A stretch of DNA of 64,000 nt from Gelidibacter gilvus (GCF_004115975.1 NZ_SDDZ01000004.1:300983-364982); one strand, 5' to 3'. Shown: positions 7,882 through 16,729, numbered from the stretch's first letter. Translations and numbers: made by a program. Notes: generated from the sequence alone by a model not told the origin.

Positions 7882-8316
7882 TCATTGAAATGATGGAAGT
7901 GTATGATATTGCGCTTCGTATTTTACTTTTTCGTTCAGAAGTTTGTCAAAAAAAGCTTTGTTTTCCCTGAAGGTTGTATTCGGCCTGAAATTGATAAATT
8001 TTCCTTCGGCATGAATACTGCTACCGTTGCTTTTATGAATGCCCAGTTTGTAATACGGAATGACCCAAGTATAATTCTTCAATCCTTTATTGATTCTGAC
8101 GAGCAGTCCTACCGGTCGTAATTCCAGATTGGCATAATTGACATCAGATACTTTATTGATATATTGCGCCAAATTTGGACTCACTTCTTCAATAATCATC
8201 CGTTTGGAGCCGATGCCTTTCATCATTATGGATTGCCACAAACTAAAAGGTTTACCCAGCAAATCATTGATGAGTTCATCGTGTTTTTTGTTAGAATATG
8301 TGGTGTTTAAAATCAT
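7882..8316 (-). CDS. conserved hypothetical protein (144 aa)
   Basis: A 144-residue soluble protein with mixed alpha/beta character and no signal peptide or membrane segment; I do not recognise a named domain. Visible features are a basic stretch (KGIGSKRMI), LELRPVGLLVRINKGLKNYTWVIPYYKL, which looks like paired beta strands, and a polar C-terminal helix. It starts at ATG 8314-8316, only 4 nt after a TATCTTTA -7 element, so its mRNA may be leaderless or nearly so. folE follows after an 88-nt gap and is probably in the same unit. Confidence 0.65.
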   Translation of the reverse strand: MILNTTYSNKKHDELINDLLGKPFSLWQSIMMKGIGSKRMIIEEVSPNLAQYINKVSDVNYANLELRPVGLLVRINKGLKNYTWVIPYYKLGIHKSNGSSIHAEGKFINFRPNTTFRENKAFFDKLLNEKVKYEAQYHTLPSFQ

Positions 8317-8320
8317 GGGT

Positions 8321-8328
8321 TAAAGATA
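8321..8328 (-). promoter_or_regulatory. -7 promoter element of the 144-residue gene/folE unit
   Basis: On the minus strand TATCTTTA ends 4 nt before the ATG at 8316. Upstream lie a TTGTTTAA word and GTTTAAT/TTTAAC words reminiscent of the SDR and TetR operators, but with different spacing. Confidence 0.5.
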
Positions 8329-8534
8329 GTTAAATTAAACCTGCGTTTACAGTTATGGTCAAAACATTAAACAATAATTAACACTATGTTCGGGGAATTT
8401 GGCGTATTACGTGTTTTTTAGGATTAATTGTTCAATTATGAGCTAAAAGCTTACAATTCTCCATTTTAAGGAACTTATTTAACTCCGTGGTTAATTCAGA
8501 AGCTTCTTCGAGATATTTAGTCCGTGGTCCTCAT

Positions 8535-9965
8535 TTAGTCTTTAATTTCAACTAATTTATTGATCATCCCATTAAAAATAAACCAATGAAAAGGCAATAT
8601 TGAATACCAATATAACCTGCCAGCCAATCCATGAGGTCTAAACGTCGCGGTTTGTTTGAGAAGGCCATCTTCAATCTTAAATTCCAACCAGGCTTCACCC
8701 GGAAGTTTCATTTCGGCGTAAAGTAATAATTTGCGCTCTTTTTTATCGCTGAAAATCACACGCCAAAAGTCCAAGGCATCCCCAGCGTTCAAATCAGAAC
8801 TATGGGTTCTACCACGTCGCAAACCGATGCCTCCAAATAATTTATCCATATGGCCTCTTATTTTCCATAACTGATTTCCATAATACCAACCTGTAGAACC
8901 TCCAATGGACCAGATGCGATTGATGGTGATGTCCATATCCACAACCTTACGTTCTTTATAATCGGTGAAACATCCGTAGGTAGGTACATTGACATATTTA
9001 TGGAGACTGTTTTTTAGTCGGCCGCTGCTGACCATGGAATCCTTCCAGCTGGAAACAATGCTGTTTTGCTCAATTTTTTCGAAGGCCAGCTCAACCGCTT
9101 CACGATAATTTATGGGATGGACATCGAGCAGTTCATTGATATTACTTTTTTTGCCAATAATTTGGATGCCCATACTATCTACCAAAGACGATGCGAGTTT
9201 ATAAGACGTAGAGGTCACAAAATAAAGCCAATAGGAGGACAGTTTGGGCGTCATGATGGGAACCGTGAAAATATAACGTTTCAAATTGCGGATTTCAGCA
9301 AACTTGAGTAACATTTCCTTGTAGGTCATGGTTTCTGGACCAAAAACATCAAAGCTTTTATTGTATAATTCTTCTTTGCCCTTGGCTCTTGACAAAAACG
9401 ACAGCACATCCCTTACCGCCAAGGGTTGAGTTTTTGTATTCAACCACTTTGGAGCGATCATCACCGGTAGTTTTTCAACCAAATCACGAATGATTTCAAA
9501 AGAGGAACTTCCTGAGCCTACAATAATTCCTGCTTTAAATATGGTAAGTGCATAATTTTCTGATGCCAACAAATCTTCAACATTTTTACGGGATTCTAAA
9601 TGTTTTGAAAGATGTTCTTCATTGGTGATGCCACTCAAATAAATGACTTGTTTGACTTGTGTTGTATCAAAATAAGTCTTGAAGTTTTTTGCGCAGTCCG
9701 CTTCCAGTTTTCCAAAATCATCAGAAGTGCTTGACATGGAGTGAATTAGATAATAGACAACATCTATATCCTTAGGTATATTTTCGAGCGTCTCTGGTTT
9801 GAGAAAGTCGGCTTCGACAATAGAAATATGCCCATCTTCGAGAAGATTTTTGTCCACTCTCAATTTGTCCCTTACGGCACAAACCACATCATGGCCTTCA
9901 TTGATGAGAATGGGAATCAGCCTTTTTCCAATATAACCAGTAGAACCTGTAACGAGAATTTTCAA
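8535..9965 (-). CDS. SDR family NAD(P)-binding oxidoreductase with DUF2867 C-terminal domain
   Basis: A 476-residue two-domain protein. The N terminus is an extended SDR Rossmann domain with ILVTGSTGYIGKRLI (dinucleotide-binding TGxxGYIG), followed by VVYYLIHSMSS and the YLSGI segment. The C-terminal 150 residues (from about residue 320) match the DUF2867/SRPBCC-like part seen in such fusions. Substrate is unknown; similar proteins are often light- or stress-induced. I choose TTG 9963-9965, which places LKILVTG at the N terminus and lies just downstream of a good promoter at 9985-10029; the frame is open to 10028 but that extension overlaps the promoter. It is transcribed on its own. Confidence 0.82.
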   Translation of the reverse strand: MKILVTGSTGYIGKRLIPILINEGHDVVCAVRDKLRVDKNLLEDGHISIVEADFLKPETLENIPKDIDVVYYLIHSMSSTSDDFGKLEADCAKNFKTYFDTTQVKQVIYLSGITNEEHLSKHLESRKNVEDLLASENYALTIFKAGIIVGSGSSSFEIIRDLVEKLPVMIAPKWLNTKTQPLAVRDVLSFLSRAKGKEELYNKSFDVFGPETMTYKEMLLKFAEIRNLKRYIFTVPIMTPKLSSYWLYFVTSTSYKLASSLVDSMGIQIIGKKSNINELLDVHPINYREAVELAFEKIEQNSIVSSWKDSMVSSGRLKNSLHKYVNVPTYGCFTDYKERKVVDMDITINRIWSIGGSTGWYYGNQLWKIRGHMDKLFGGIGLRRGRTHSSDLNAGDALDFWRVIFSDKKERKLLLYAEMKLPGEAWLEFKIEDGLLKQTATFRPHGLAGRLYWYSILPFHWFIFNGMINKLVEIKD

Positions 9966-9984
9966 GAGAGTTGTAATTTTTAAA

Positions 9985-10029
9985 TAAAGATACGATATGT
10001 TTAACAATATAATGCAAATGTTAAACAAA
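9985..10029 (-). promoter_or_regulatory. promoter with paired TTGTTTAA / GTTAAACAT operator upstream of SDR gene
   Basis: Read on the minus strand: TTTGTTTAA, 15 nt, GTTAAACAT, 4 nt, TATCTTTA (-7). Every element has the same spacing in the 45-nt promoter of the TetR-AarF operon (16523-16567), with 31 of 45 positions identical. TTTG can serve as the -33 element and GTTAAACAT lies within the spacer, where MerR-type activators usually bind. The cognate regulator is unknown. Confidence 0.6.
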
Positions 10030-10142
10030 AAAAAACAAAATCATGTGCGATTATAGGAAATGATTTGCAGAATCAAGTCCATTGGTATGAATGGGTTTTT
10101 AAAGTTTTGTGGATATGAAATTAAAACTTATAATTTGGGAGA

Positions 10143-10547
10143 TTAAGCATGGTTTTTCAACTCTCCCATAAGCTCTTGAATTTTAGAAATGGAGAATGGT
10201 TTTACGATATATTTGTTGACCATTTTATAGCTTTTTGCTTTTTTAATATCCCGACTATCCACAGATGAGCTCACGATATATATAGGAATGTTTTTTGCAA
10301 AAGGAATCTTAGCAAGTTCATCGAGAAACTGCCATCCATCCATAAGCGGCATATTCAGGTCCAGTAAGATGACATCTGGGAGGTTGGTGTTCAATCGTAA
10401 TTGAGGCAGTAAATTATCAAAGGCGTCCTTTCCATTTTTATAGACTAAAAATTTAAGTGAAAACTGAACGGTTTCCATCATTTTCTTTGTCCCAAATCTA
10501 AAGATCGGGTCGTCGTCAATGATGCATATCGTATTAATTTTTTTCAT
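10143..10547 (-). CDS. single-domain response regulator
   Basis: A 134-residue receiver (REC) domain with no output domain, acting as a phosphorelay or CheY-like protein in the cytoplasm. Seen: the acidic triad DDD near residues 10-12, the phospho-acceptor Asp in VILLDLNMPLMDGW (about residue 63), and the conserved Lys in KYIVKPFSI near the C terminus. The ATG at 10545-10547 gives the usual KKINTICIIDDD start; the open frame upstream to 10601 is within the kinase gene. It overlaps the end of the kinase gene by 14 nt, so the two are translationally coupled partners. Small REC-only proteins paired with PAS kinases are common in Flavobacteriaceae. Confidence 0.92.
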   Translation of the reverse strand: MKKINTICIIDDDPIFRFGTKKMMETVQFSLKFLVYKNGKDAFDNLLPQLRLNTNLPDVILLDLNMPLMDGWQFLDELAKIPFAKNIPIYIVSSSVDSRDIKKAKSYKMVNKYIVKPFSISKIQELMGELKNHA

Positions 10548-13500
10548 CTTTAAAATATATTGTGAAGGTGCTTCCAATGTTTGGTTTGCTTTCAACTTCA
10601 ATGCTGCCGCCCATGGCTTCTATCTGATTTTTGCTGATAAAGAGTCCAATACCTCTAGCATCTTTATGCTCATGGAATGTTTTGTACATGCCAAAGATCT
10701 TTGAGTCATTTTTTTCCAGATCAATTCCTAAACCATTGTCGGTAATGCTCAGGAACGTATGGCCATTCTTTTGTCCAGCTTTTATTTCGATTTTTAAAAG
10801 TCGGTAAGGTGATCTGTATTTTATGGCGTTGGTGAGTATGTTCAGGACAATGCTGTCTAAATAAGAAGGCACAGCATATACCATATAATCTTCATTGACT
10901 TTGATGGTCATTTCACCATTAATTTGACTTAAAGTCGTTTGAATGTTTTCAATCGATTTATTAACACGTTTTCTTAAGTTCTGCGGTACAAGGGTGTCCT
11001 TTATGAGGTTATTAATTTCGACAATCTCACTTAAATGTTGCACCGTCTCATTCATGTTGTGGGAAGCTGATTTGATGTGTTCAAACAGTTCTTTATCACA
11101 TGTTTGGTTGTTATTGATCTCCGTCAATTCCAACAACATGGACAGGTTTCCGGTATGGGATCGTAAATTATGGGATACGATATGAGCATAATTTTGGAGT
11201 CTGTTATTGTGTTCTTTAAGACTTTCTGTCAGAAGTCTTTTATCGGTAATATCGCTGGCTTGTAACACTAAATGCGTCGTTTCTCCCTTGTCATTTTTAA
11301 CGGCCGAAATGGAGAGGATTGCCCAAATCAAATTTCCGTTTTTATGGAAGTATCGCTTTTCCTGTTGAAAACTTTCGCGTTTCCCACTTAAAACATCTGC
11401 CAATAATTTATTTGAAAGTTCTAAATCTTCCGGATGGGAAACAGCACCTTTCTCAATAGCGATCATTTCATCTTCTGTATACCCGAAAGTTTCACAAATA
11501 ACCGGATTGACTTTGACAATTTTGCCGTTTAAATCTAGTAACGCCATCCCAATAGGAGCGTGCCAAAAGGTTTGTCTAAATTCCTCTTCGCGGAGTACTA
11601 TCTCCAATTGTGCTTTTTTGAAATCGTCTATATCCTGAACTAATCCATGCAGCATTTTGCAAGTTCCGTTCTCAAAATCCGAAATACCCAACAAACGCAT
11701 CCATCTTATGCCCTTAGTGGTTTTTAATGGGATTTCCACATCAAAATTAGTGCCGTGATCTAGGGCTTCTATTACCAAGGTGGTCAATTGGTCTTGGTTG
11801 TTATCAAGCGCAAAGTAGGCAATGAATTCCCTTAGATTACGCGGGGTAAACTCTGTATTGCCCAGTAATCGACCAAGGTTTTCGTTCCAAAATAAATTTT
11901 CGCTTTCCGGATCCATTTCCCATGAACCAATTTTCGCCAATTTGTTTGAACGTTCTAAGCTTTCTTTATACTTTTTTAACAGAAGTTGATTCGTTTTTGA
12001 TTCTGTAATATCAACCACTTGAGCTACCATGTGGGTAAACTGATTGTAGTCATTCTTTACGGCCGAAACCGAAACATTGGTCCAAATGGTATGTCCGTTT
12101 TTATGCAAGAATCGTAAATCGTCGGTGAAGTTTTCAATCCGTCTATGGATCAAATCGTTCATTAGTTCAATGTTGCTTCCAAGATCTTCACTTAAAGAAA
12201 TATCTTTGATCCCAACCTCCTGCATTTCTCGCATGGTGTATCCAAAAATATCACACAGACTTTTATTGACATTATCGGCATAACCACTAAAATTGATCAA
12301 TGCCATGCCTGCTTTGGCATGGTTAAAAGTAGTACGCCATTGTTCTTCTTTAACGGCAATGGCTAATTGGGCTTTCTTTATATCATTTATATCTTGGATA
12401 AGACCATAGAGTCTCGTGCATTGGCCATTCACAAACTCTGAGATACCGATTATTCTTATCCATTTTTGCTTTTTTCCATACGTTTTTGCAAGTGTCTCGA
12501 TATCAAAGTTGACGCCTTCTTTTAAACCCTTATTTAAGGACGATTTTAAAAGATCTTTTTGTTGTGGCGTACTTGTGAAAAAATCAATGGACTCATTAAA
12601 ATTGGGAACAAAATGATCTTTTGTTTTCAGGATGGTATGCATGGACTTGCTCCAAGTTACCGTATGGTCGCCTATGTTGATTTCCCAAGAACCAATTTTT
12701 GCCACATAATTGGAGCGCTCAAGTAAATCTTTATAATTGATCAACAACAATTCATTCGTTTTTCGATCGGTGATATCTTGAACCTGTACTATAAAGTTTG
12801 TGATTTCATTCAACTCGTTTTTAATGGACGAAACCGATATTTGAGTCCAAATGGTGTCGCCATTCTTATGAATATAACGTTTGTCCAATTTAAAACTCTC
12901 GCGTTCTCCTTTTAAAAGTTCGATGACGTGATCGTTGGAAAGATTTTTGTCGTCAGGATGAGAGAACTTGTTGAAGTTATTTTGTAAAAGTTCATTTTCA
13001 GTTTGGCCAAGACATTCGCATAAATTTTTATTGACTTGCGAAATATTTCCTTTTAAGTCTATAATTGCCATCCCGACAGGAGCATGTGAGAATGTTTTAC
13101 GAAAGAGTTCTTCCTTTAATGCGAGCTTTTTTGTAGCGATGGTTTTTTCATGAATGTTTTGAAAAAAGCCAAATAGTCGGGTACACTTCCCGTCTTTAAA
13201 TTCTGAAACACCGATGGATCTTGTCCAGATTACTTTATCATCTGAGGTGATCGATTGCAATTCTATATCGTAATTTGTGCCGTTTTTAATCGCATTTTGA
13301 AACGCGTCTATCACTTTTTGGCGACTTTCACCTTCCTTAAAAAAACTAACGACATCTTCAAGATTTGATTCAAAGGACATTGGAACCCCAAACATTTTTT
13401 TAATCTCCGGACTCAAATAGATATTGTCGGTTTCTAAGTCAACTTCCCAAACACCAATTTCTGCGGCTTGATTGACGCCTTCTAAAAGGTTCTTGTATTT

Positions 13501-14337
13501 TTCTAGTTGTTGCTCGGTATTTTTTCTATCTGAAATATCGTAAAGTATTCCTCCTAAAGATTCGGGTTGGCCATTTGTGGTATACTTTATAACTTTCCCA
13601 ATCGTTGCTACCCATACCCAGTCTCCATTCTTAACCCTCATCCTACATTCACTTATAAAGCAAGATGATTTAGTAGAGATGTGTTCTTCCAGTAACTGTC
13701 GTGATTTTTTGATGTCCTCAGGATGGGTCAGCGCATGCCATATATCTATTGCGAAATTATTGAGTTCTTCAACTGAATAACCAATGATAGTAGCCAAGCT
13801 TTCATTGCAAATTGATTTTCCTGTAACCAAATTACTCTCCCACGTACCTATGGAACTATCGTTTAAAATCGCATGGGCTCTTTTATGGCGATGGTTAAGT
13901 TCTAATTCTGTATGCCTTGTAGTAGAGATGTTTTTAAACGCAATAAAAATAAATTCAAGACCTTTTTCAGAATTTGGTTTGAAATAGATATGACATTGCA
14001 TCCATAAGATATCTCCACATTTATGAATCAGTCTTAGGTCTTCATGAATGCCAATTTCTTCTTTTCCGCAAATGGCACTAAGCTGTTCTTGAAACTTATT
14101 TATGTCGTCAGGGTGGAGGATAGTTTCCCAAAGTAGTTTCCTATTTGGCTCATAGCCCAGTAAAACCTTGAAGTTCTTGCTGATATAAAATTTTTCGGGT
14201 TGTGATTTTTCGAAATACCAAACACCGTCATAGAGCTCTGAATTGAATAGTTCAAAGATGGTCGAATCAACAATTGAGAATTGTACTGATTGGGGATTTA
14301 TATTGATCAAATTAGTTGGTAATTTGGCAGGTTTCAA
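10534..14337 (-). CDS. multi-PAS sensor histidine kinase (eight PAS domains)
   Basis: A 1267-residue cytoplasmic sensor kinase without obvious membrane segments. I count about eight PAS/PAC units from residue 20 to 1035; from about residue 285 they alternate between two kinds (SWEM-type and HAPxGMALID-type) three times, indicating duplication of a PAS pair. The kinase core has an H-box IVSHNLRSHTGN near residue 1055, an N-box ILTNAIKYRS, a G1 box ITDNGLGID and a G2 box GIGLFISK. PAS Cys/His for haem or flavin cannot be assigned by eye. The frame opens at TTG 14335-14337, but TTG 14308-14310 may be the true start since a promoter -7 element ends 5 nt before 14337. Its partner is the overlapping REC protein. 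Confidence 0.93.
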   Translation of the reverse strand: MKPAKLPTNLININPQSVQFSIVDSTIFELFNSELYDGVWYFEKSQPEKFYISKNFKVLLGYEPNRKLLWETILHPDDINKFQEQLSAICGKEEIGIHEDLRLIHKCGDILWMQCHIYFKPNSEKGLEFIFIAFKNISTTRHTELELNHRHKRAHAILNDSSIGTWESNLVTGKSICNESLATIIGYSVEELNNFAIDIWHALTHPEDIKKSRQLLEEHISTKSSCFISECRMRVKNGDWVWVATIGKVIKYTTNGQPESLGGILYDISDRKNTEQQLEKYKNLLEGVNQAAEIGVWEVDLETDNIYLSPEIKKMFGVPMSFESNLEDVVSFFKEGESRQKVIDAFQNAIKNGTNYDIELQSITSDDKVIWTRSIGVSEFKDGKCTRLFGFFQNIHEKTIATKKLALKEELFRKTFSHAPVGMAIIDLKGNISQVNKNLCECLGQTENELLQNNFNKFSHPDDKNLSNDHVIELLKGERESFKLDKRYIHKNGDTIWTQISVSSIKNELNEITNFIVQVQDITDRKTNELLLINYKDLLERSNYVAKIGSWEINIGDHTVTWSKSMHTILKTKDHFVPNFNESIDFFTSTPQQKDLLKSSLNKGLKEGVNFDIETLAKTYGKKQKWIRIIGISEFVNGQCTRLYGLIQDINDIKKAQLAIAVKEEQWRTTFNHAKAGMALINFSGYADNVNKSLCDIFGYTMREMQEVGIKDISLSEDLGSNIELMNDLIHRRIENFTDDLRFLHKNGHTIWTNVSVSAVKNDYNQFTHMVAQVVDITESKTNQLLLKKYKESLERSNKLAKIGSWEMDPESENLFWNENLGRLLGNTEFTPRNLREFIAYFALDNNQDQLTTLVIEALDHGTNFDVEIPLKTTKGIRWMRLLGISDFENGTCKMLHGLVQDIDDFKKAQLEIVLREEEFRQTFWHAPIGMALLDLNGKIVKVNPVICETFGYTEDEMIAIEKGAVSHPEDLELSNKLLADVLSGKRESFQQEKRYFHKNGNLIWAILSISAVKNDKGETTHLVLQASDITDKRLLTESLKEHNNRLQNYAHIVSHNLRSHTGNLSMLLELTEINNNQTCDKELFEHIKSASHNMNETVQHLSEIVEINNLIKDTLVPQNLRKRVNKSIENIQTTLSQINGEMTIKVNEDYMVYAVPSYLDSIVLNILTNAIKYRSPYRLLKIEIKAGQKNGHTFLSITDNGLGIDLEKNDSKIFGMYKTFHEHKDARGIGLFISKNQIEAMGGSIEVESKPNIGSTFTIYFKDEKN

Positions 14338-14342
14338 CAGGC

Positions 14343-14372
14343 TAAAGATATCTATTATTAGATGGAAAACAA
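14343..14372 (-). promoter_or_regulatory. promoter of the multi-PAS kinase gene
   Basis: On the minus strand TTG (14370-14372), a 19-nt spacer and TATCTTTA (14343-14350) match the Bacteroidota promoter. Transcription should begin at or inside the first annotated codon (14337), which favours the in-frame TTG at 14310 as the start. Confidence 0.6.
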
Positions 14373-14433
14373 TATAAATCTATAAAATAAGCAAAAAGTG
14401 TTCTAGCACTTCGTCTCAGATTAGCGGCACTTG

Positions 14434-14503
14434 GTCTTGTTAACTCTTAATAAGTGAAGAAAATTCCTGCCAGGAACCTCTCTTGGCCGCATTTTAACAA
14501 GAC
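14434..14503. repeat. inverted repeat upstream of the multi-PAS kinase
   Basis: GTCTTGTTAA at 14434-14443 is the exact reverse complement of TTAACAAGAC at 14494-14503, 50 nt apart. A smaller palindrome TTCCTGCCAGGAA lies between them. Possibly an operator pair or a long-range hairpin between the AarF gene and the kinase gene. Confidence 0.45.
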
Positions 14504-14539
14504 ACTATTTCTCTCATATTGCTTGAGTGAAGGTCGAGA

Positions 14540-15850
14540 TTATAAGGTTTTGAAATTGTTAATTTTAATATCTTGGGCCTTTAAATCGAACATCAGATTG
14601 TACAGCCCAAAGAAGGTCCTGTTCATATAAATAAAATGCTTGGAACCTCGGTTGCCGTTCATTTTTCTAAGTTCTGTGCTTTTGGAGTACCGTTGCCCCA
14701 GTTCTGTGATCTTACCGAAAAAATCGGCGTCAGAGAAATCAAAGGTTTCTGCATGAAATGGCTGTGTAAACAAACCCAATAATTCGTGGAACATTTCGGA
14801 GAAAAACAGCACTTCTTCTTTGGTGTCGTCTTCCCGCAGAATTTCCAATTGGTATAATTTTGAGATAAAAAACGCTTTATCAGATATGTTTTCAGGTTTT
14901 GCCAACTCAAAATAGGGGACATAAAAGGCGTCCGGGATGGTTTTCATACAACCAAAATCCAATGCCACTAAATTGTGGTCTTCAGACACCAAGAAATTCC
15001 CTGGATGCGGATCGGCATGTACTTTTTTGAGGACATGGATTTGGAACATATAAAAATCCCATAAGGCTTGACCCAGCTTATTGGCCACTTCTTGATTGGT
15101 ATTATAAGCCGTAAATTCCGAAAGGTGCTCACCTTCCATATAATCCATGGTGATGATTCTTTCAGAAGATAAGTCTTCATAATATTGAGGAAACAAAAGA
15201 TTTGGAATGTGCGAACACGCTGCAACAATTTCTTTGCTCTGTTGCATTTCCAAAATATAATTTGTTTCCTCAATAAGCTTTCCTTCAACTTCCTTAAAAT
15301 ATTTGTCTGAATCGCTGCCCTTAATATTGAACATTTTCATGGCAATGGGCTTTACAAGCGCTAAATCAGATGAGATACTTTCGGCAACTCCTGGGTATTG
15401 GATTTTCACAGCAAGTTTCTTCCCGTTTTTTTCTGCAATATGGACTTGTCCAATACTTGCAGCGTTGACAGAAGTTGTGTTGAAGGAGTCATATAATTCA
15501 TTTGGCAATTTGCCAAAATAGTTTTTAAAAGTTTTGATCACCAATGGCGGTGACAATGGTGGTACAGAAAATTGAGCCAAGGAGAATTTCTCTACATAGG
15601 CCTGGGGCATGATGCTTTTTTCCATACTCAACATTTGCGCAACTTTGAGGGCGCTACCCTTGAGCTGCTTTAAACTGTCGTAGATGTCCTCAGCATTGTT
15701 CTCATTCAGTCTTGAACGTGCTTCATCTTCAGTTTTGGTCAGTTTATCACCATAATATTTCAAGTAATTCACTCCAACCTTGGCACCGGTAGAAACCAAT
15801 TTTGAAGCTCTTTGGATTTTTGATGTGGGGATTTTATCTATTGTTTTCAT
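14540..15850 (-). CDS. AarF/UbiB (ABC1) family atypical kinase
   Basis: A 436-residue ABC1K/UbiB-type protein-kinase-like fold protein, a family tied to quinone and prenyl-lipid homeostasis. Seen: KVAQMLSME near residue 66 (the family KxGQ motif, here with Ala for Gly), the Ala-rich loop NAASIGQVH, LAVKIQYPG carrying the VAIK-type Lys, the catalytic HADPHPGNFLV and the metal-binding LDFG. The start is ATG 15848-15850, directly abutting the TetR stop codon (15851), so they form a coupled operon. No C-terminal membrane helices like those of E. coli UbiB are evident. The cellular substrate is unknown. Confidence 0.92.
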   Translation of the reverse strand: MKTIDKIPTSKIQRASKLVSTGAKVGVNYLKYYGDKLTKTEDEARSRLNENNAEDIYDSLKQLKGSALKVAQMLSMEKSIMPQAYVEKFSLAQFSVPPLSPPLVIKTFKNYFGKLPNELYDSFNTTSVNAASIGQVHIAEKNGKKLAVKIQYPGVAESISSDLALVKPIAMKMFNIKGSDSDKYFKEVEGKLIEETNYILEMQQSKEIVAACSHIPNLLFPQYYEDLSSERIITMDYMEGEHLSEFTAYNTNQEVANKLGQALWDFYMFQIHVLKKVHADPHPGNFLVSEDHNLVALDFGCMKTIPDAFYVPYFELAKPENISDKAFFISKLYQLEILREDDTKEEVLFFSEMFHELLGLFTQPFHAETFDFSDADFFGKITELGQRYSKSTELRKMNGNRGSKHFIYMNRTFFGLYNLMFDLKAQDIKINNFKTL

Positions 15851-16507
15851 CTATTTCAAGTGCATTTTTTCCTTAAAGAGGAATTTCCCAAGGTCAATGA
15901 CGCTTTTCAAAGGCGCAATGTTCAGAACATCAAAGCTGGTGTTGACTGATTTTTCAATAAAAACATCCGTTTTCTCAAAAGAGGTAGAGGTGTCGTCCAT
16001 CCAAAACTTCATGGTCAACAGCAGTTGCACCCATGCCGATTCTTGCAAAGCACGACGTTGTAGTTTATCGAAACGCTCCTCTTTAATATCTAAGGTTTCA
16101 ATATCTAAACTATCGATATATTTTGTAAAGCCTTTTTTCAATTCGGTTAAGACCGATAGATTTTTTAAGGCGTTTTTATGTTGTTGCAGCGCAAAAACCA
16201 CATAACTTCTATTGGCAGTCAGATTCTCGAAAAACGTGAAATAAAAGCTTAACAGTTTATTGCGCGCATCAAATATTTGATACTCTTCACTTTTGTGCAA
16301 TAGTGTAAGGGTATTGTCAAAGAGCTCTCTAAAAATACGTTTTTCAACAGCTTCAAAGGTTCCGAAATGTTCGTAAAACTTCGATTCTTCAAAGTTATTG
16401 GCCTTAGCGAATATATAAACGGATTTAGGTTGTGCGCCATGTTCCAAAACATAGTCCATATAATAGGAGATGATGTTTTGATCTGATATGTTTTTCTTTT
16501 TTGCCAT
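15851..16507 (-). CDS. TetR family transcriptional regulator
   Basis: A 218-residue regulator with an N-terminal helix-turn-helix of the TetR type (IISYYMDYVLEHGAQPKSV followed by KFYEHFGTFEAVEKRIF at residues 35-52) and an all-helical C-terminal half of the kind paired with AarF genes in Flavobacteriaceae. It starts at ATG 16505-16507 and abuts the AarF gene, forming a two-gene operon. It may control its own operon; its ligand is unknown. The promoter upstream has the same operator arrangement as the SDR gene at 8535-9965. Confidence 0.88.
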   Translation of the reverse strand: MAKKKNISDQNIISYYMDYVLEHGAQPKSVYIFAKANNFEESKFYEHFGTFEAVEKRIFRELFDNTLTLLHKSEEYQIFDARNKLLSFYFTFFENLTANRSYVVFALQQHKNALKNLSVLTELKKGFTKYIDSLDIETLDIKEERFDKLQRRALQESAWVQLLLTMKFWMDDTSTSFEKTDVFIEKSVNTSFDVLNIAPLKSVIDLGKFLFKEKMHLK

Positions 16508-16522
16508 GATGTAATTTTGCTG

Positions 16523-16567
16523 TAAAGATACAAAATGTTCAACCTTTAATCAATAAGATTAAACAAA
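16523..16567 (-). promoter_or_regulatory. promoter/operator of the TetR-AarF operon, matching that of the SDR gene
   Basis: On the minus strand: TTTGTTTAA, 15 nt, GTTGAACAT, 4 nt, TATCTTTA. Spacing of all three elements is identical to 9985-10029 and 31 of 45 bases match. The -7 element lies 15 nt before the TetR ATG. A second TGTTAAAT word lies immediately upstream. Confidence 0.6.
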
Positions 16568-16729
16568 ATTTAACAACGGTTTAAGATTTGCAAATAAGTT
16601 TATAAACGAATGCATTTCAATAAATTAGCTTTTATGGAACATTTAATTTAGGATTTCATTAACAATTGAGGGTTTTAAAAACTGTAATTTTACTTTTTGA
16701 AAAATATAATCAACTAAAAATAAATTATC

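Noticed and set aside
9966..10028. N-terminal extension of the SDR frame
   Set aside because: It covers the promoter and operator and precedes the Rossmann motif with a non-family segment.
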